DNA of 64,000 bases, taken from NCBI RefSeq assembly GCF_030269545.1, contig NZ_BSTN01000005.1:1-64000 (forward strand). Direction: 5' to 3'. The position numbers were made by a program, and so were the translations under genes. Positions within the stretch are counted from its first letter, which is position 1, and every line of letters begins with the position of its first letter. This DNA is from Actinomadura sp. NBRC 104425. GTDB lineage: Bacteria > Actinomycetota > Actinomycetes > Streptosporangiales > Streptosporangiaceae. A model generated the notes under the pieces. The model was not told the DNA's origin. It ran no database searches and worked only from the letters and a program-made list of their open reading frames with translations. This document shows, one piece after another, positions 25,186 through 33,310 of this stretch.

Positions 25186-26075
25186 CACTCGACACCGCGC
25201 CGGGCAGCGGCGGCCGGGCGTTCGGCTCGCCCGCCGACGCGGCCGAGCGGCTGGCCGGCACCGGCTACCTCGCCGACGACGCCATCGCCACCACCGTCTA
25301 CCTGGCGCAGGAGCTCGGCAAGCCGCTGCTGGTGGAGGGCCCGGCCGGGGTCGGCAAGACGCAGCTGGCCAAGGCCGTCGCCGCCGCCACCGGCGCCGAG
25401 CTGATCCGCCTGCAGTGCTACGAGGGCCTGGACGAGGCCCGCGCCCTCTACGAGTTCAACTACAAAAAGCAGCTGCTGGCGATCCAGGCCGCGCCCGCCG
25501 ACCGCACCTGGCGGGAGACGCACGACGACATCTTCACCGAGGAGTTCCTGCTGGAGCGGCCGCTGCTGGCGGCGATCCGCCGCGACGGCCCCACGGTGCT
25601 GCTCGTCGACGAGGCCGACAAGGCCGACGTGGAGGTCGAGGGCCTGCTGCTGGAGGTCCTGTCGGACTTCCAGGTGACCATCCCCGAGCTGGGCACCGTC
25701 ACCGCCGTCCGCCGCCCCTTCGTGGTGATCACCTCCAACGCCGCCCGGGAGCTGTCGGAGGCCCTCAAACGGCGCTGCCTCTACCTGCACCTGGACTACC
25801 CGTCCCCGGAACGCGAACTCCAGATCGTCCTGGCCCAGGTGCCGGACGTGCGAGAGCGGCTGGCCGAGCAGCTGGTGCGGACCGTGGCCGCGCTGCGCGC
25901 CCTGGAGATCAAGAAGGCGCCGTCCATCGCCGAGACCGTCGACTGGGCCCGCACCCTGCTCGCCCTCGGCGTGGACGAGCTGGACGGCGCCGCCGTGGCG
26001 CGCACCCTCGGCGTCGTCCTCAAGCACGTGTCCGACCAGGAACGCGCCGTCAAGGAACTGGGCCTGGGAGGCTGA
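25182..26075 (+). CDS. MoxR family AAA+ ATPase
   Basis: 297 residues. Walker A is GPAGVGKT (53-60), Walker B TVLLVDEADKAD (~140), sensor 1 VVITSNAAREL and the arginine-finger region LKRRCLYLHLDYP follow. MoxR ATPases act as chaperones that insert cofactors or remodel partners, usually with a von Willebrand factor A protein encoded next door, as here. The coupling to a lipoprotein gene and to the vWA gene 5 bp downstream indicates a three-gene operon. The partner enzyme matured is not visible in the window. Confidence 0.92.
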   Translation: MTLDTAPGSGGRAFGSPADAAERLAGTGYLADDAIATTVYLAQELGKPLLVEGPAGVGKTQLAKAVAAATGAELIRLQCYEGLDEARALYEFNYKKQLLAIQAAPADRTWRETHDDIFTEEFLLERPLLAAIRRDGPTVLLVDEADKADVEVEGLLLEVLSDFQVTIPELGTVTAVRRPFVVITSNAARELSEALKRRCLYLHLDYPSPERELQIVLAQVPDVRERLAEQLVRTVAALRALEIKKAPSIAETVDWARTLLALGVDELDGAAVARTLGVVLKHVSDQERAVKELGLGG

Positions 26076-26080
26076 CGACG

Positions 26081-27472
26081 ATGGCGCCCTCGCTGCTGGA
26101 CCGGCACACCCGGTTCGTGGCGGCGCTGCGCGAGGCCGGGCTGCCGGTGTCGGTGGCCGAGGGCCTGGACGCGGTGCGCGCCACCGGGCTGGTCGATCTG
26201 GCCGACCGGGAGGCGCTGCGCGCCGCCTACGCCGCCACGCTCGTCAAGCGGCCGGCGCACCGGCCCGCCTTCGACCTGCTGTTCGACCTGTGGTTCCCGC
26301 CCGTGCTCGGTGACGGCGCAAAGGCCCCGCCGCGTCCGGCCGAGCCCCGCGCCCCCGGTGCGCGCCGCGTGCCGCCCGCCCTCGACCCGCGGGTGCAGGA
26401 GCGCCGCGAGGAGCTGTTCCAGCTGCTGCTGACCGGCGACGAGCCGGGGCTGCGGCGGTTCGCGCGCGAGGCCGTCGCCGAGTACGGCCGCACCCCCGGC
26501 CAGGAGTCGTGGTTCTCCTCCGGCGTGCTGAGCGCGATGTCGCCCGAGACGCTGATGGCGCGGCTGCTGAGCGCCGTGCTCACCGGACGGGACCGGGGCG
26601 GTATGGCCGAGCAGGTCGCCCGGCGCACGTTCGGCGACCGCATCGACCGGTTCCGCGCCCTGGTCGGCGCCGAGGTCCGCCGCCGCATCGCCGAGGACAC
26701 CGGGGTCGAGCGCACCGCCCGCCTGTCGGTGCGGCCGCCGCTGGAGCAGCTGGACTTCGGCCGCGCGGGCCGCGCCGACCTGGCCGCGATGCGCCGCCAG
26801 GTCCACCCGCTGGCCCGGCGCCTGGCCACCCGCCTCGCCCAAAAGCAGCGCACGGGCCGGCGGGGCCGGCTGGACTTCCGGCGCACCGTCCGCGCCTCGC
26901 TGGCCACCGGGGGAGTGCCGCTGGACACCCGGCACCGTCCGCGCCGCCCGCACCGCCCCGAGCTGGTCGTCCTGTGCGACGCCAGCGACTCGGTGTCGGC
27001 GTTCGCGCACTTCACGCTGCTGCTGACGTTCGCGCTGCGCGAGCAGTTCACCAGGGTGCGGGCGTTCGCGTTCATCGACGGCGTCGACGAGATCACCGAG
27101 TACTTCGCGCCGGGCGCCGACGTGGTGGACGCGATGGCCCGCATGGCCCGCGAGGCCGACCTGGTCTGGATCACCGGCCGCAGCAACTACGGGCACGCCC
27201 TGCGGGCGTTCGAGGAGCGCTACGGCGACGCGGTCGGCCCGCGCACCGCGCTGCTGATCCTCGGCGACGCCCGCTCCAACCACGGCGAGCTGTCCCTGCC
27301 CGTGCTGCGCGACCTGGCCGAGCGGGCCCGGCACGCGTACTGGCTCAACCCCGAGCCGCGCGCCCAGTGGGACACCGGCGACTCGGCCGCCTCCCGCTAC
27401 GGCGAGATCGTCCCCATGTACGAGTGCCGCAACCTCGCCCAGCTCGCCGAGTTCATCGAACGGCTGGCCTAG
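26081..27472 (+). CDS. vWA-domain protein (CoxE-like)
   Basis: 463 residues. The N-terminal two thirds are helical and typical of the CoxE/vWA partner of MoxR (RTFGDRIDRFRALVGAEVRRRIAED, LDFGRAGRADLAAMRRQVHPLARRLATRLAQK). The C-terminal vWA domain starts at ELVVLCDASDSVSAF (~residue 293) with an intact DxSxS MIDAS motif, and ends in LGDARSNHGE and MYECRNLAQLAEFI. It binds a divalent metal and a substrate protein and works with MoxR. The start at 26081 follows the MoxR stop by 5 bases with only a weak ribosome site, consistent with coupling. No membrane segment is seen. Confidence 0.9.
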   Translation: MAPSLLDRHTRFVAALREAGLPVSVAEGLDAVRATGLVDLADREALRAAYAATLVKRPAHRPAFDLLFDLWFPPVLGDGAKAPPRPAEPRAPGARRVPPALDPRVQERREELFQLLLTGDEPGLRRFAREAVAEYGRTPGQESWFSSGVLSAMSPETLMARLLSAVLTGRDRGGMAEQVARRTFGDRIDRFRALVGAEVRRRIAEDTGVERTARLSVRPPLEQLDFGRAGRADLAAMRRQVHPLARRLATRLAQKQRTGRRGRLDFRRTVRASLATGGVPLDTRHRPRRPHRPELVVLCDASDSVSAFAHFTLLLTFALREQFTRVRAFAFIDGVDEITEYFAPGADVVDAMARMAREADLVWITGRSNYGHALRAFEERYGDAVGPRTALLILGDARSNHGELSLPVLRDLAERARHAYWLNPEPRAQWDTGDSAASRYGEIVPMYECRNLAQLAEFIERLA

Positions 27473-27500
27473 CCGCGTCGCAGCGGGGGCGCGTGCCGCG

Positions 27501-28907
27501 TCACCGCGCCCGCGGCGCGGGGCGCTCGCGGATGGCCGCGGCCACCGCCGCGCCGGCGGCCGCCAGCACCGCCGACGCCAGCAGCGCGGTGTTGGCGCCG
27601 CGGGCGATCGCGTCCGGCGAGTGGCCCCCGCCGGTGGCGATCGCAACGACCATGGCGACGCCCAGCGAGGCGCCGACGTAGCGGGCGGTGTTGTTGGCGC
27701 CCGACCCCATGCTCGCGCGGTCGGCGGGCACGCTCTCCACGGCCAGCCGCGCCAGCATCGCGTTGGCCAGCCCGCTGCCGACGCCCCCCACCACCAGGCC
27801 GGGCACCAGCCGCCACAGGTGGCCGCCCGGCGCCAGGCCCAGCATCGCGACATCGCCCACCGCGCTGAGCGCCAGCCCGGACGCCAGCAGCGCCCGCGGC
27901 GCCACCCGGACCGTCAGCCGCCGCGCCTGCAGCGCCGCCGCGAACGACAGCACCGACCAGACCGACAGCAGCAGCGCGGCGGTCGGCGGGGCGAGACCGT
28001 AGACCAGGTCCAGCACGGTGGCCAGGTAGTTCATCACGCCGATCACGGCCAGGCCGGTCACCAGCGCGCCGAGGGTCGCCACCAGGAACGGCGGCCGCCG
28101 CAGCAGCCCCAGGTCCAGCATGGGCTCGCGGCGGCGCCGCTCGACGGCGACGAACGCGCCCAGCAGCACCAGGCCGGCGGCCAGCAGCACCGCGACGGCG
28201 GGCCGCGTCCAGCCGGTGCGGCCCAGGGTGATCGCGGTGAGCAGCGCCGCGACCCCGCCGCTCATCGTGGCCATGCCGGGCAGGTCCAGGCCGCGCCGAC
28301 GCTCGGCCCGCGACTCCGGCAGCGCCCGCGCCGCCACCGCCAGCCCGGCCGCGGCCGCCAGGCACGCCCAGTACCACAGCCGCCAGTCCAGCACGGCCAG
28401 CGCGGCCGCGGCGAGCGGGCCGAGCGCGATGCCCAAGCCGATCATGGCGCCCCACACGCCGGTCGCGCGGGCCCGCGCGGGGCCGGAGAAGGCGTGGCCG
28501 ACGATGCCCAGGCCGCCGGCGAGCAGCGCCGCGCTGGCCGCGCCCTGGGCGATCCGCCCCGCGACGAACACCGCCGCGTTCGGGGCCAGCGCGCAGCCGG
28601 CGCTGGACAGCGCCAGCAGCACGGCGCCGCCGGTGAACACGCGCCTGCGGCCGTGGTCGTCGGCCAGCCCGCCGACCGCCAGCAGCACGGCGGCCAGGCC
28701 CAGGCTGATCGAGCTGAGCACCCAGATCTGCGCCGTGGGGCCCGCGTGCAGCCCGGCCGCGGTGGCGACCAGCGTGCCCGTCGGCGCGCAGTAGTTCATC
28801 AGCGCCAGCAGCGTGGCCGCGGCGGGCAGCACCAGCGCGGCGGCGGGCCCGCCCGCCCGGCCGCCCGCGCGGGCGGGCGCCGGGGTGACGGGGGTGTGGG
28901 ACGTCAT
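27501..28907 (-). CDS. MFS drug transporter, 14-TM DHA2 type
   Basis: 468 residues with about 14 hydrophobic helices. MFS motif A is GGLADDHGRRRVFTGG (~residues 80-95), and the second-half region RRREPMLDLGLLRRPPFLVATLGALV is characteristic of the DHA2 proton-antiport drug exporters. It is divergent from the HxlR regulator at 29008, with near-palindromic elements in the shared 100-bp gap, so it is probably repressed by it. The start at 28907 has GGAG upstream. The upstream in-frame extension overlaps the operator region and is rejected. Substrate unknown. Confidence 0.88.
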   Translation of the reverse strand: MTSHTPVTPAPARAGGRAGGPAAALVLPAAATLLALMNYCAPTGTLVATAAGLHAGPTAQIWVLSSISLGLAAVLLAVGGLADDHGRRRVFTGGAVLLALSSAGCALAPNAAVFVAGRIAQGAASAALLAGGLGIVGHAFSGPARARATGVWGAMIGLGIALGPLAAAALAVLDWRLWYWACLAAAAGLAVAARALPESRAERRRGLDLPGMATMSGGVAALLTAITLGRTGWTRPAVAVLLAAGLVLLGAFVAVERRRREPMLDLGLLRRPPFLVATLGALVTGLAVIGVMNYLATVLDLVYGLAPPTAALLLSVWSVLSFAAALQARRLTVRVAPRALLASGLALSAVGDVAMLGLAPGGHLWRLVPGLVVGGVGSGLANAMLARLAVESVPADRASMGSGANNTARYVGASLGVAMVVAIATGGGHSPDAIARGANTALLASAVLAAAGAAVAAAIRERPAPRAR

Positions 28908-28919
28908 GCGCACTCCAAG

Positions 28920-28980
28920 TTCATTCAATGAACCATCAGGCCATGCGACGACGGTAGCACGCTGTGGTTCGGTGAATGAA
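28920..28980. promoter_or_regulatory. Paired HxlR-type operator elements between MFS and hxlR
   Basis: TTCATT-C-AATGAA (28920-28932) is a perfect palindrome and its extended form TTCATTCAATGAACC recurs in inverted orientation as GGTTCGGTGAATGAA (28966-28980, 13 of 15 matches). Both flank the divergent promoters. HxlR regulators bind such paired sites next to their own gene. Binding is inferred. Confidence 0.55.
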
Positions 28981-29007
28981 CCGCCGGTGCCGGGTACTGT
29001 GGCGTGC

Positions 29008-29505
29008 ATGGCACTCGGCAAGGACTACGCCCGCCAGGACTGCGCGGTGGCGCGGGCGCTGGAGGTGGTGGGCGAGCGCTGGACCATGCTGATCATCCGG
29101 GACGCGCTCTACGGGGTGCGCCGGTTCAGCGACTTCCTGGCCCGCCTGGACATCCCGCGCGCGGTGCTGTCGCAGCGGCTGCAGTCGCTCGTGGACGCCG
29201 GGGTGCTGGAGAAGGCGGGCCACGAGTACGCCATCACCGAGACGGGCAAGGAGCTGTGGCCGGTCGTGCACGCGCTCGCCCGCTGGGGGGAGCGGCACTT
29301 CGGCGACCGCGCCCCGGTCCGCCTGTACTGCCACGCCGGGTGCGGCGCCCGGCTCGCCGCCGACGGCACCTGCCCCGAGTGCGCCCGCCCCGTGCCGCTC
29401 GAGGAGGTCGAGCTGCGCCCGGGCCCCGGCGCCCCCGTCCGCGACGACCCCGTCAGCGTGGCCCTGCGCGAACCGCACCGCATGCTCACGCCCGTCCGGA
29501 CCTGA
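29008..29505 (+). CDS. HxlR family transcriptional regulator
   Basis: 165 residues. It has the winged helix of the HxlR family: CAVARALEVVGERWTMLIIRDALYGVRRFSDF, IPRAVLSQRLQSLVDAGVLEKAG and YAITETGKELWPVVHALARWGERH. After the DNA-binding domain there is a four-cysteine segment (YCHAGCG ... CPECARPV) that could bind zinc, seen in some longer HxlR proteins. The ATG at 29008 has no clear Shine-Dalgarno and lies close behind TACTGT, so the transcript may be leaderless. It is the likely repressor of the divergent MFS exporter. Confidence 0.9.
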   Translation: MALGKDYARQDCAVARALEVVGERWTMLIIRDALYGVRRFSDFLARLDIPRAVLSQRLQSLVDAGVLEKAGHEYAITETGKELWPVVHALARWGERHFGDRAPVRLYCHAGCGARLAADGTCPECARPVPLEEVELRPGPGAPVRDDPVSVALREPHRMLTPVRT

Positions 29506-29544
29506 CCCGCGGCCCGCGCCGGCGCCCGGTCCGGTGCGCTGCGG

Positions 29545-29583
29545 TCAGGCGCCGGGGTCGGGCGCCGGGGTCAGGCGCCGAGG
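29545..29583 (-). repeat. 13-bp tandem repeat x3 spanning the tetR stop
   Basis: Units on the plus strand: TCAGGCGCCGGGG (29545-29557), TCGGGCGCCGGGG (29558-29570) and TCAGGCGCCGAGG (29571-29583). The tetR stop (TGA, complement of 29571-29573) is in the third; the first supplies another TGA in a different frame. Confidence 0.92.
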
Positions 29584-30161
29584 GCGTGCGCGATGAGCTC
29601 GGCGACCGCGTCCGGGTCCACGTGCTGGCCGCTGAGCTGGGCGAGGTTCTCCTGGTAGATCAGCACCGCCGCGAACGTGGCGGCGGCGACCTCCAGCCGC
29701 GCCTGGTCGCCGCGCGCGCCGGGCAGCGCCAGCTCCAGCGCCCGCCGGGCCCGGCGGAACACCTCGCCGTTGAGCCGGCCGAGCCGCTCGCCGACCGAGC
29801 GGTGCGTGCCGGCCTCGCGGAACAGGATGCGGCGCATGGCGGGGGAGGCGCGCAGCGGGAACCGCCGCGCCAGCCGCGACAGCGTGCCCGCCGGGTCGCC
29901 CGGCAGCGCCTCCACCGCGTCCTCGGGCAGCTCCTCCACCGCGGTGCGCTCGTCGACCAGCGCGACCAGCACGTCGATCTTCTGCGGGAAGTAGTGGAAC
30001 ACCAGGCCCTTGGGCACCCCGGCCTGGCGGGCGATCCGCGCGGTGGACGTGGCGTCGTACCCGCGCTCGGCGAACAGCGCCTCGGCCGCGTCCAGGATCC
30101 GGGTGCGGGCGTCGGTGCCCTGCGGGTCGCGTGAAGACCGCCGTCTTCTCACCGCCCTCAT
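29571..30161 (-). CDS. TetR family transcriptional regulator
   Basis: 196 residues. The N-terminal helix-turn-helix is ARTRILDAAEALFAERGYDATSTARIARQAGVPKGLVFHYFPQKIDVLVALV (residues ~18-68). The C-terminal ligand domain is helical and unassigned. It lies 76 bp downstream of the SPW gene on the same strand, separated by a strong hairpin. A textbook TetR palindrome (TTGACC-GGTC-GGTCAA) lies upstream of the SPW gene and is its most likely operator. The ATG at 30161 is followed by an Arg-rich leader. Its stop lies in a 13-bp triple repeat. Confidence 0.9.
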   Translation of the reverse strand: MRAVRRRRSSRDPQGTDARTRILDAAEALFAERGYDATSTARIARQAGVPKGLVFHYFPQKIDVLVALVDERTAVEELPEDAVEALPGDPAGTLSRLARRFPLRASPAMRRILFREAGTHRSVGERLGRLNGEVFRRARRALELALPGARGDQARLEVAAATFAAVLIYQENLAQLSGQHVDPDAVAELIAHALGA

Positions 30162-30187
30162 CCGCGGCCTCCCCCCTGAATGCCGCT

Positions 30188-30220
30188 GCGGCCCCTGGGC
30201 GCCCGCGCGCCAGGGGCCGC
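30188..30220 (-). terminator. Terminator hairpin between SPW gene and tetR
   Basis: An 11-bp perfect stem (GCGGCCCCTGG with CCAGGGGCCGC) and an 11-base loop lies 18 bp after the SPW stop. It probably ends most SPW transcripts and limits read-through into tetR. Confidence 0.65.
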
Positions 30221-30237
30221 CGAGCGGTACCGTCTGA

Positions 30238-30597
30238 TCAGGCCGTCGTGGTGCGGCCGCCGCCCGTGCGGGTCAGGCCGCCTCCCGACTGCGTGGCTCC
30301 CCAGATGCCGACGATAGCCGCGATGCCGCCGGCGATCCATGCCGTCCAGGCCGCGGCGGCCTCGCCCGCGAAGCTGAACGCCCAGGGGGACACGAAGACC
30401 AGCAGGGCGAAGGCCGTGGTGGTCCAGGGCGTCGGACCGCCGGCGCCCAGCAGCGCGTACAGCCCGGCCAGGGCCAGCAGGGCCCCCAGCACCATCAGCG
30501 GCTGCTTGCCCGCGTCGTCGGCCCACAGCTCCGGCGCGACCAGTGCGACGAGGCCGGCCAGGAAGGCGACCCCGTCCTGCCATGCGAACTTACCCAT
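30238..30597 (-). CDS. SPW repeat family membrane protein
   Basis: 119 residues with four membrane helices. Two SPW-type repeats are visible: WQDGVAFLAGLVALVAPELW and TTTAFALLVFVSPWAFSFAGEAAAAWTAWIAGGIAAIVGIWG, the second with the eponymous SPW. The family is of unknown function. The ATG at 30597 has GGTGGAGGT upstream. TATAAA-like sequence (complement of 30642-30647) lies 45 bp upstream and a TetR palindrome at 30660-30675 covers the -35 region, so expression is probably TetR-controlled. Confidence 0.87.
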   Translation of the reverse strand: MGKFAWQDGVAFLAGLVALVAPELWADDAGKQPLMVLGALLALAGLYALLGAGGPTPWTTTAFALLVFVSPWAFSFAGEAAAAWTAWIAGGIAAIVGIWGATQSGGGLTRTGGGRTTTA

Positions 30598-30625
30598 CAG
30601 CCACCTCCACCGGGGGGAGAAGTTT

Positions 30626-30675
30626 GGACATCTTTGTCCGTTTTATAGAACTTCCCTGATTGACCGGTCGGTCAA
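30626..30675 (-). promoter_or_regulatory. SPW promoter region with TetR-type palindrome
   Basis: TTGACC-GGTC-GGTCAA at 30660-30675 is a palindrome with 6-bp arms, of the GACCGACCGGTC kind bound by many TetR proteins. A second inverted repeat, GGACA-TCTT-TGTCC, lies at 30626-30639. Between them is a TATAAA -10 candidate on the minus strand (complement of 30642-30647). Confidence 0.6.
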
Positions 30676-30810
30676 ACCTGTCCGCCCGGTAGGGCAGGGC
30701 TTTTACGTGAGCCAGGTCACCCTGGCGTCCCGGTAACGGCCTGGTCGGACGGCCGGCGGCGGGCCCGCGGGGCTTCGAGGCGGCGGGCAAAGCCGCTACC
30801 CTGCACCCCC

Positions 30811-32409
30811 ATGGAGAGGGAGCAGTCGCGGGCGGCACGGGCGCGGCCGCGGCGGCCCCTTTCCCTGCTGTGGCGGTTCATCGACGGCCGCCCCGACGAC
30901 ACCCGGGCCCAGATCGCCCGGCGCGCCCGCGCCCTGGTCACCGTCTCCACCGGCCTGGCCAACCTGGGCGGCGCCCTGGTGGTGCTGCTGTTCACCATCG
31001 TCGTGCCCAACCCCGACGGCGCGGTGCCGGACCGGCTGCAGATGATCAACGTGCTGGTGTTCACCGGCTACGTCATCGCGGCCGTGCCCGGCGGGCTGCT
31101 GCTCGGCGAGCGGTTCTTCCGCCGCCTGCGCCGCCTGGCCGAGCAGCACCGCGAGCCCGGCGAGCGCGAACGGCTCCTGCTGCTGTACGGCCCGCTGCGC
31201 ATGATGGCCCTGCACCTGACGCTGTGGAGCGTCGGCACCGTCGGCTGGGTGATCATCAATCTGCCGTTCTCGGTGCTGCTGGCCGTCAAGCTCGGCCTGA
31301 CCAGCCTGCTCGGCGGCCTGACCACCTGCACCGTCGTGTACCTGCTCACCGAGCGGCTGCTGCGGCGCGCCGTCACCACCGCGCTGCGCACCGGGCCGCC
31401 CCGCCGCACCGGCCTGCCCGGCGTGGTGTCGCGCTCGGTGCTGGCCTGGGCCCTCGGCACCGGCGTGCCGATCCTCGGGTTGATCGTCCTGGCCGTCGGG
31501 TCGTTCGTGCTCGGCCATGTCGACGTGCGCGACTTCGCCTTCGCCGTGCTGGTGCTCGGCGGCACCGCCCTGCTGGTCGGCTCCGGCGTCACCTACGGCG
31601 CCGCCCGCGCCATCGCCGACCCGGTGGAGTCGGTGCGGCTCGGCCTGGCCCGGGTGCAGCGCGGCGACCTGGACGTCGAGGTCCCCGTCTACGACGCCAG
31701 CGAGGTCGGCCTGCTGCAGGCCGGGTTCAACCACATGGCCGCCGGGCTGCGCGAGCACGCCCGCCTGCAGGACCTGTTCGGCCGCCAGGTCGGCGAGGAC
31801 GTCGCCCGCGTCGCCCTCGAACGCGGCATCGACCTCGGCGGCGAGCTGCGCGAGGTCGCCGTGCTGTTCGTCGACATCATCGGCTCCACCCGGCTGGCCG
31901 CCGACCGCCCGCCGACCGAGGTGGTCGCGCTGCTCAACGGCTTCTTCGCCGTCGTGGTCGAGGTGGTCGGCGAGCACGGCGGCTGGATCAACAAGTTCGA
32001 GGGCGACGCCGCGCTGGCGGTGTTCGGCGCGCCGCTGGCCCTGGACGGCGCGTCCGGCCGCGCCCTGGCCGCCGCCCGCGAACTGGCCGGTCGGCTGCGC
32101 GACCGGGTGCCCGAGCTGAGCGCGGCCATCGGGGTGTCGGCGGGCGAGGCGGTGGCCGGGCACATCGGCGCCGAGGAGCGCTTCGAGTACACCGTGATCG
32201 GCGACCCGGTCAACGAGGCGGCCCGCCTCACCGACCTGGCCAAGGGCACCCCGGCGCGCGTGCTGGCGTCCGGCGCGGTGGTCGAGGCCGCCGACCCCGG
32301 CGAGGCGCGGCACTGGCGCGTCGACGGCGAGACCGTCCTGCGCGGCCGCACCCGGCCCACCCGCCTCGCCGCCCCGGTGGACGCCGCACCGGCCGAGGAC
32401 GCCGCCTAG
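30811..32409 (+). CDS. Membrane class III adenylyl/guanylyl cyclase with HAMP domain
   Basis: 532 residues. Six membrane helices span ~42-265, then a HAMP linker (RAIADPVESVRLGLARVQRGDLDVEV ... GLLQAGFNHMAAGLREHARLQDLFGRQVG, ~267-325), then the class III catalytic domain: first metal Asp in AVLFVDIIGST (~352), the adenine-specifying Lys and second metal Asp in NKFEGDAALAVFG (~392-400), and Asp/Asn/Arg in EYTVIGDPVNEAARL (~455-468). This is the architecture of the mycobacterial Rv1318c-Rv1320c/Rv3645 cyclases making cAMP. The stop shares CTAG with the convergent lipoprotein gene. Confidence 0.93.
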   Translation: MEREQSRAARARPRRPLSLLWRFIDGRPDDTRAQIARRARALVTVSTGLANLGGALVVLLFTIVVPNPDGAVPDRLQMINVLVFTGYVIAAVPGGLLLGERFFRRLRRLAEQHREPGERERLLLLYGPLRMMALHLTLWSVGTVGWVIINLPFSVLLAVKLGLTSLLGGLTTCTVVYLLTERLLRRAVTTALRTGPPRRTGLPGVVSRSVLAWALGTGVPILGLIVLAVGSFVLGHVDVRDFAFAVLVLGGTALLVGSGVTYGAARAIADPVESVRLGLARVQRGDLDVEVPVYDASEVGLLQAGFNHMAAGLREHARLQDLFGRQVGEDVARVALERGIDLGGELREVAVLFVDIIGSTRLAADRPPTEVVALLNGFFAVVVEVVGEHGGWINKFEGDAALAVFGAPLALDGASGRALAAARELAGRLRDRVPELSAAIGVSAGEAVAGHIGAEERFEYTVIGDPVNEAARLTDLAKGTPARVLASGAVVEAADPGEARHWRVDGETVLRGRTRPTRLAAPVDAAPAEDAA

Positions 32410-33188
32410 GCGGGGCGGAGCGTCGCGCCGCGGAGCGTGGTGTACCAGGGGGCGGAGCGGGCGAAGTCCGGGCCGGTCTCCTCGCCGATGTAGACGTCGG
32501 CGTGGTGCTCGCCCCCGTACCCGGGGCGGAACACGTCGGTGACCGTCCACGTCGCCCGGCGGAACCGCTCGCACACCTCGCCCGCGACGGGCCGCCCGGC
32601 GCCGTCCCGGCCGCAGTCGGCGATGACGAACCGGCGGCCGCGCGCCAGCACGTCCCGGTCGGCGGCGGCCGACCGCCAGGGCCGCAGCGGCCGCCCGGCC
32701 GAGTCGCGGGTGGTGTCGTCCAGCCAGAACCCGACGCTGTGCGACCAGTTGAGGTACCGGCCCCGGTGCGGGCCGCTGGTGATCCGGCCGCTGCCCTCCG
32801 TCTGCACGACCTTGATGAACTCCTCGGGGTAGGACCCCAGCGGGGTGTCGCCGTCGTCGCAGCGCAGCTCGGGGCAGCCGCGCACCGCCTTGCGCCTGCC
32901 GCCGTGGAAGCTCTCCACGGCGGTGTAGTAGGTGGTGATGCGCCACGTGCCCGGACGGCCGAGCGGCCGCACCGGTGACGGTGAGGGCGACGAAGCGGTC
33001 GGCGAGGCGGTCGGCGCGGCGGGCGGCGCGGCGGGCGGCGCGGCGGGCGGCGAGGCGGACGCCGGCGCTCCGGGCACCGTGGGCGGTGGAACGCCCCGGT
33101 CGCGTGTCGCGGACTCGGCGTCCGTTCCGCATCCGCTGACGAGCGCGCACAGCGCGAGCACGACGGCCCGCGGCGCCCTGCCCCGCAT
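32406..33188 (-). CDS. Lipoprotein with a 3D (double-psi barrel) domain
   Basis: 260 residues. The signal peptide ends in LVSGC (C20), giving a lipoprotein. Residues ~35-75 are a Pro/Ala/Ser linker made by a 12-bp DNA repeat. The C-terminal domain (~78-260) resembles the 3D/RlpA-like family: WRITTYYTAVES, GSYPEEFIKVVQTEGSGRITSG, and VTDVFRPGYGGEHHADVYIGEETG, where the Asp-rich DVY segment corresponds to the 3D motif. Such domains cleave or bind peptidoglycan glycan strands. Start ATG at 33188 has GGGGAGGT upstream. The gene overlaps the cyclase gene by 4 bp tail to tail. Confidence 0.75.
   Translation of the reverse strand: MRGRAPRAVVLALCALVSGCGTDAESATRDRGVPPPTVPGAPASASPPAAPPAAPPAAPTASPTASSPSPSPVRPLGRPGTWRITTYYTAVESFHGGRRKAVRGCPELRCDDGDTPLGSYPEEFIKVVQTEGSGRITSGPHRGRYLNWSHSVGFWLDDTTRDSAGRPLRPWRSAAADRDVLARGRRFVIADCGRDGAGRPVAGEVCERFRRATWTVTDVFRPGYGGEHHADVYIGEETGPDFARSAPWYTTLRGATLRPA
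33014..33056 (-). repeat. 12-bp tandem repeat encoding the Pro/Ala linker
   Basis: GCGGCGGGCGGC-like 12-base units repeat three to four times and encode PPAA steps in the lipoprotein linker. Copy number probably varies between strains and sets the distance from membrane to domain. Confidence 0.7.
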
Positions 33189-33265
33189 CGCACCTCCCCG
33201 GTGACCGGCGATCCGCGGGCGCACGTCGGCCCGCCGCCACCGGGGACCCTAGTCCGCGCGCCGGG

Positions 33266-33295
33266 GCGCCGTCCCGCGTTCGACGCGGGCGGCGC
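33266..33295 (-). terminator. Terminator hairpin after the mycothiol operon
   Basis: CCCGCG (33273-33278) pairs with CGCGGG (33284-33289) around TTCGA, extended by a further 6 bp across a one-base bulge. It lies 15 bp after the MBL stop on the minus strand. Confidence 0.6.
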
Positions 33296-33310
33296 GCCGG
33301 GGACAGGCGA

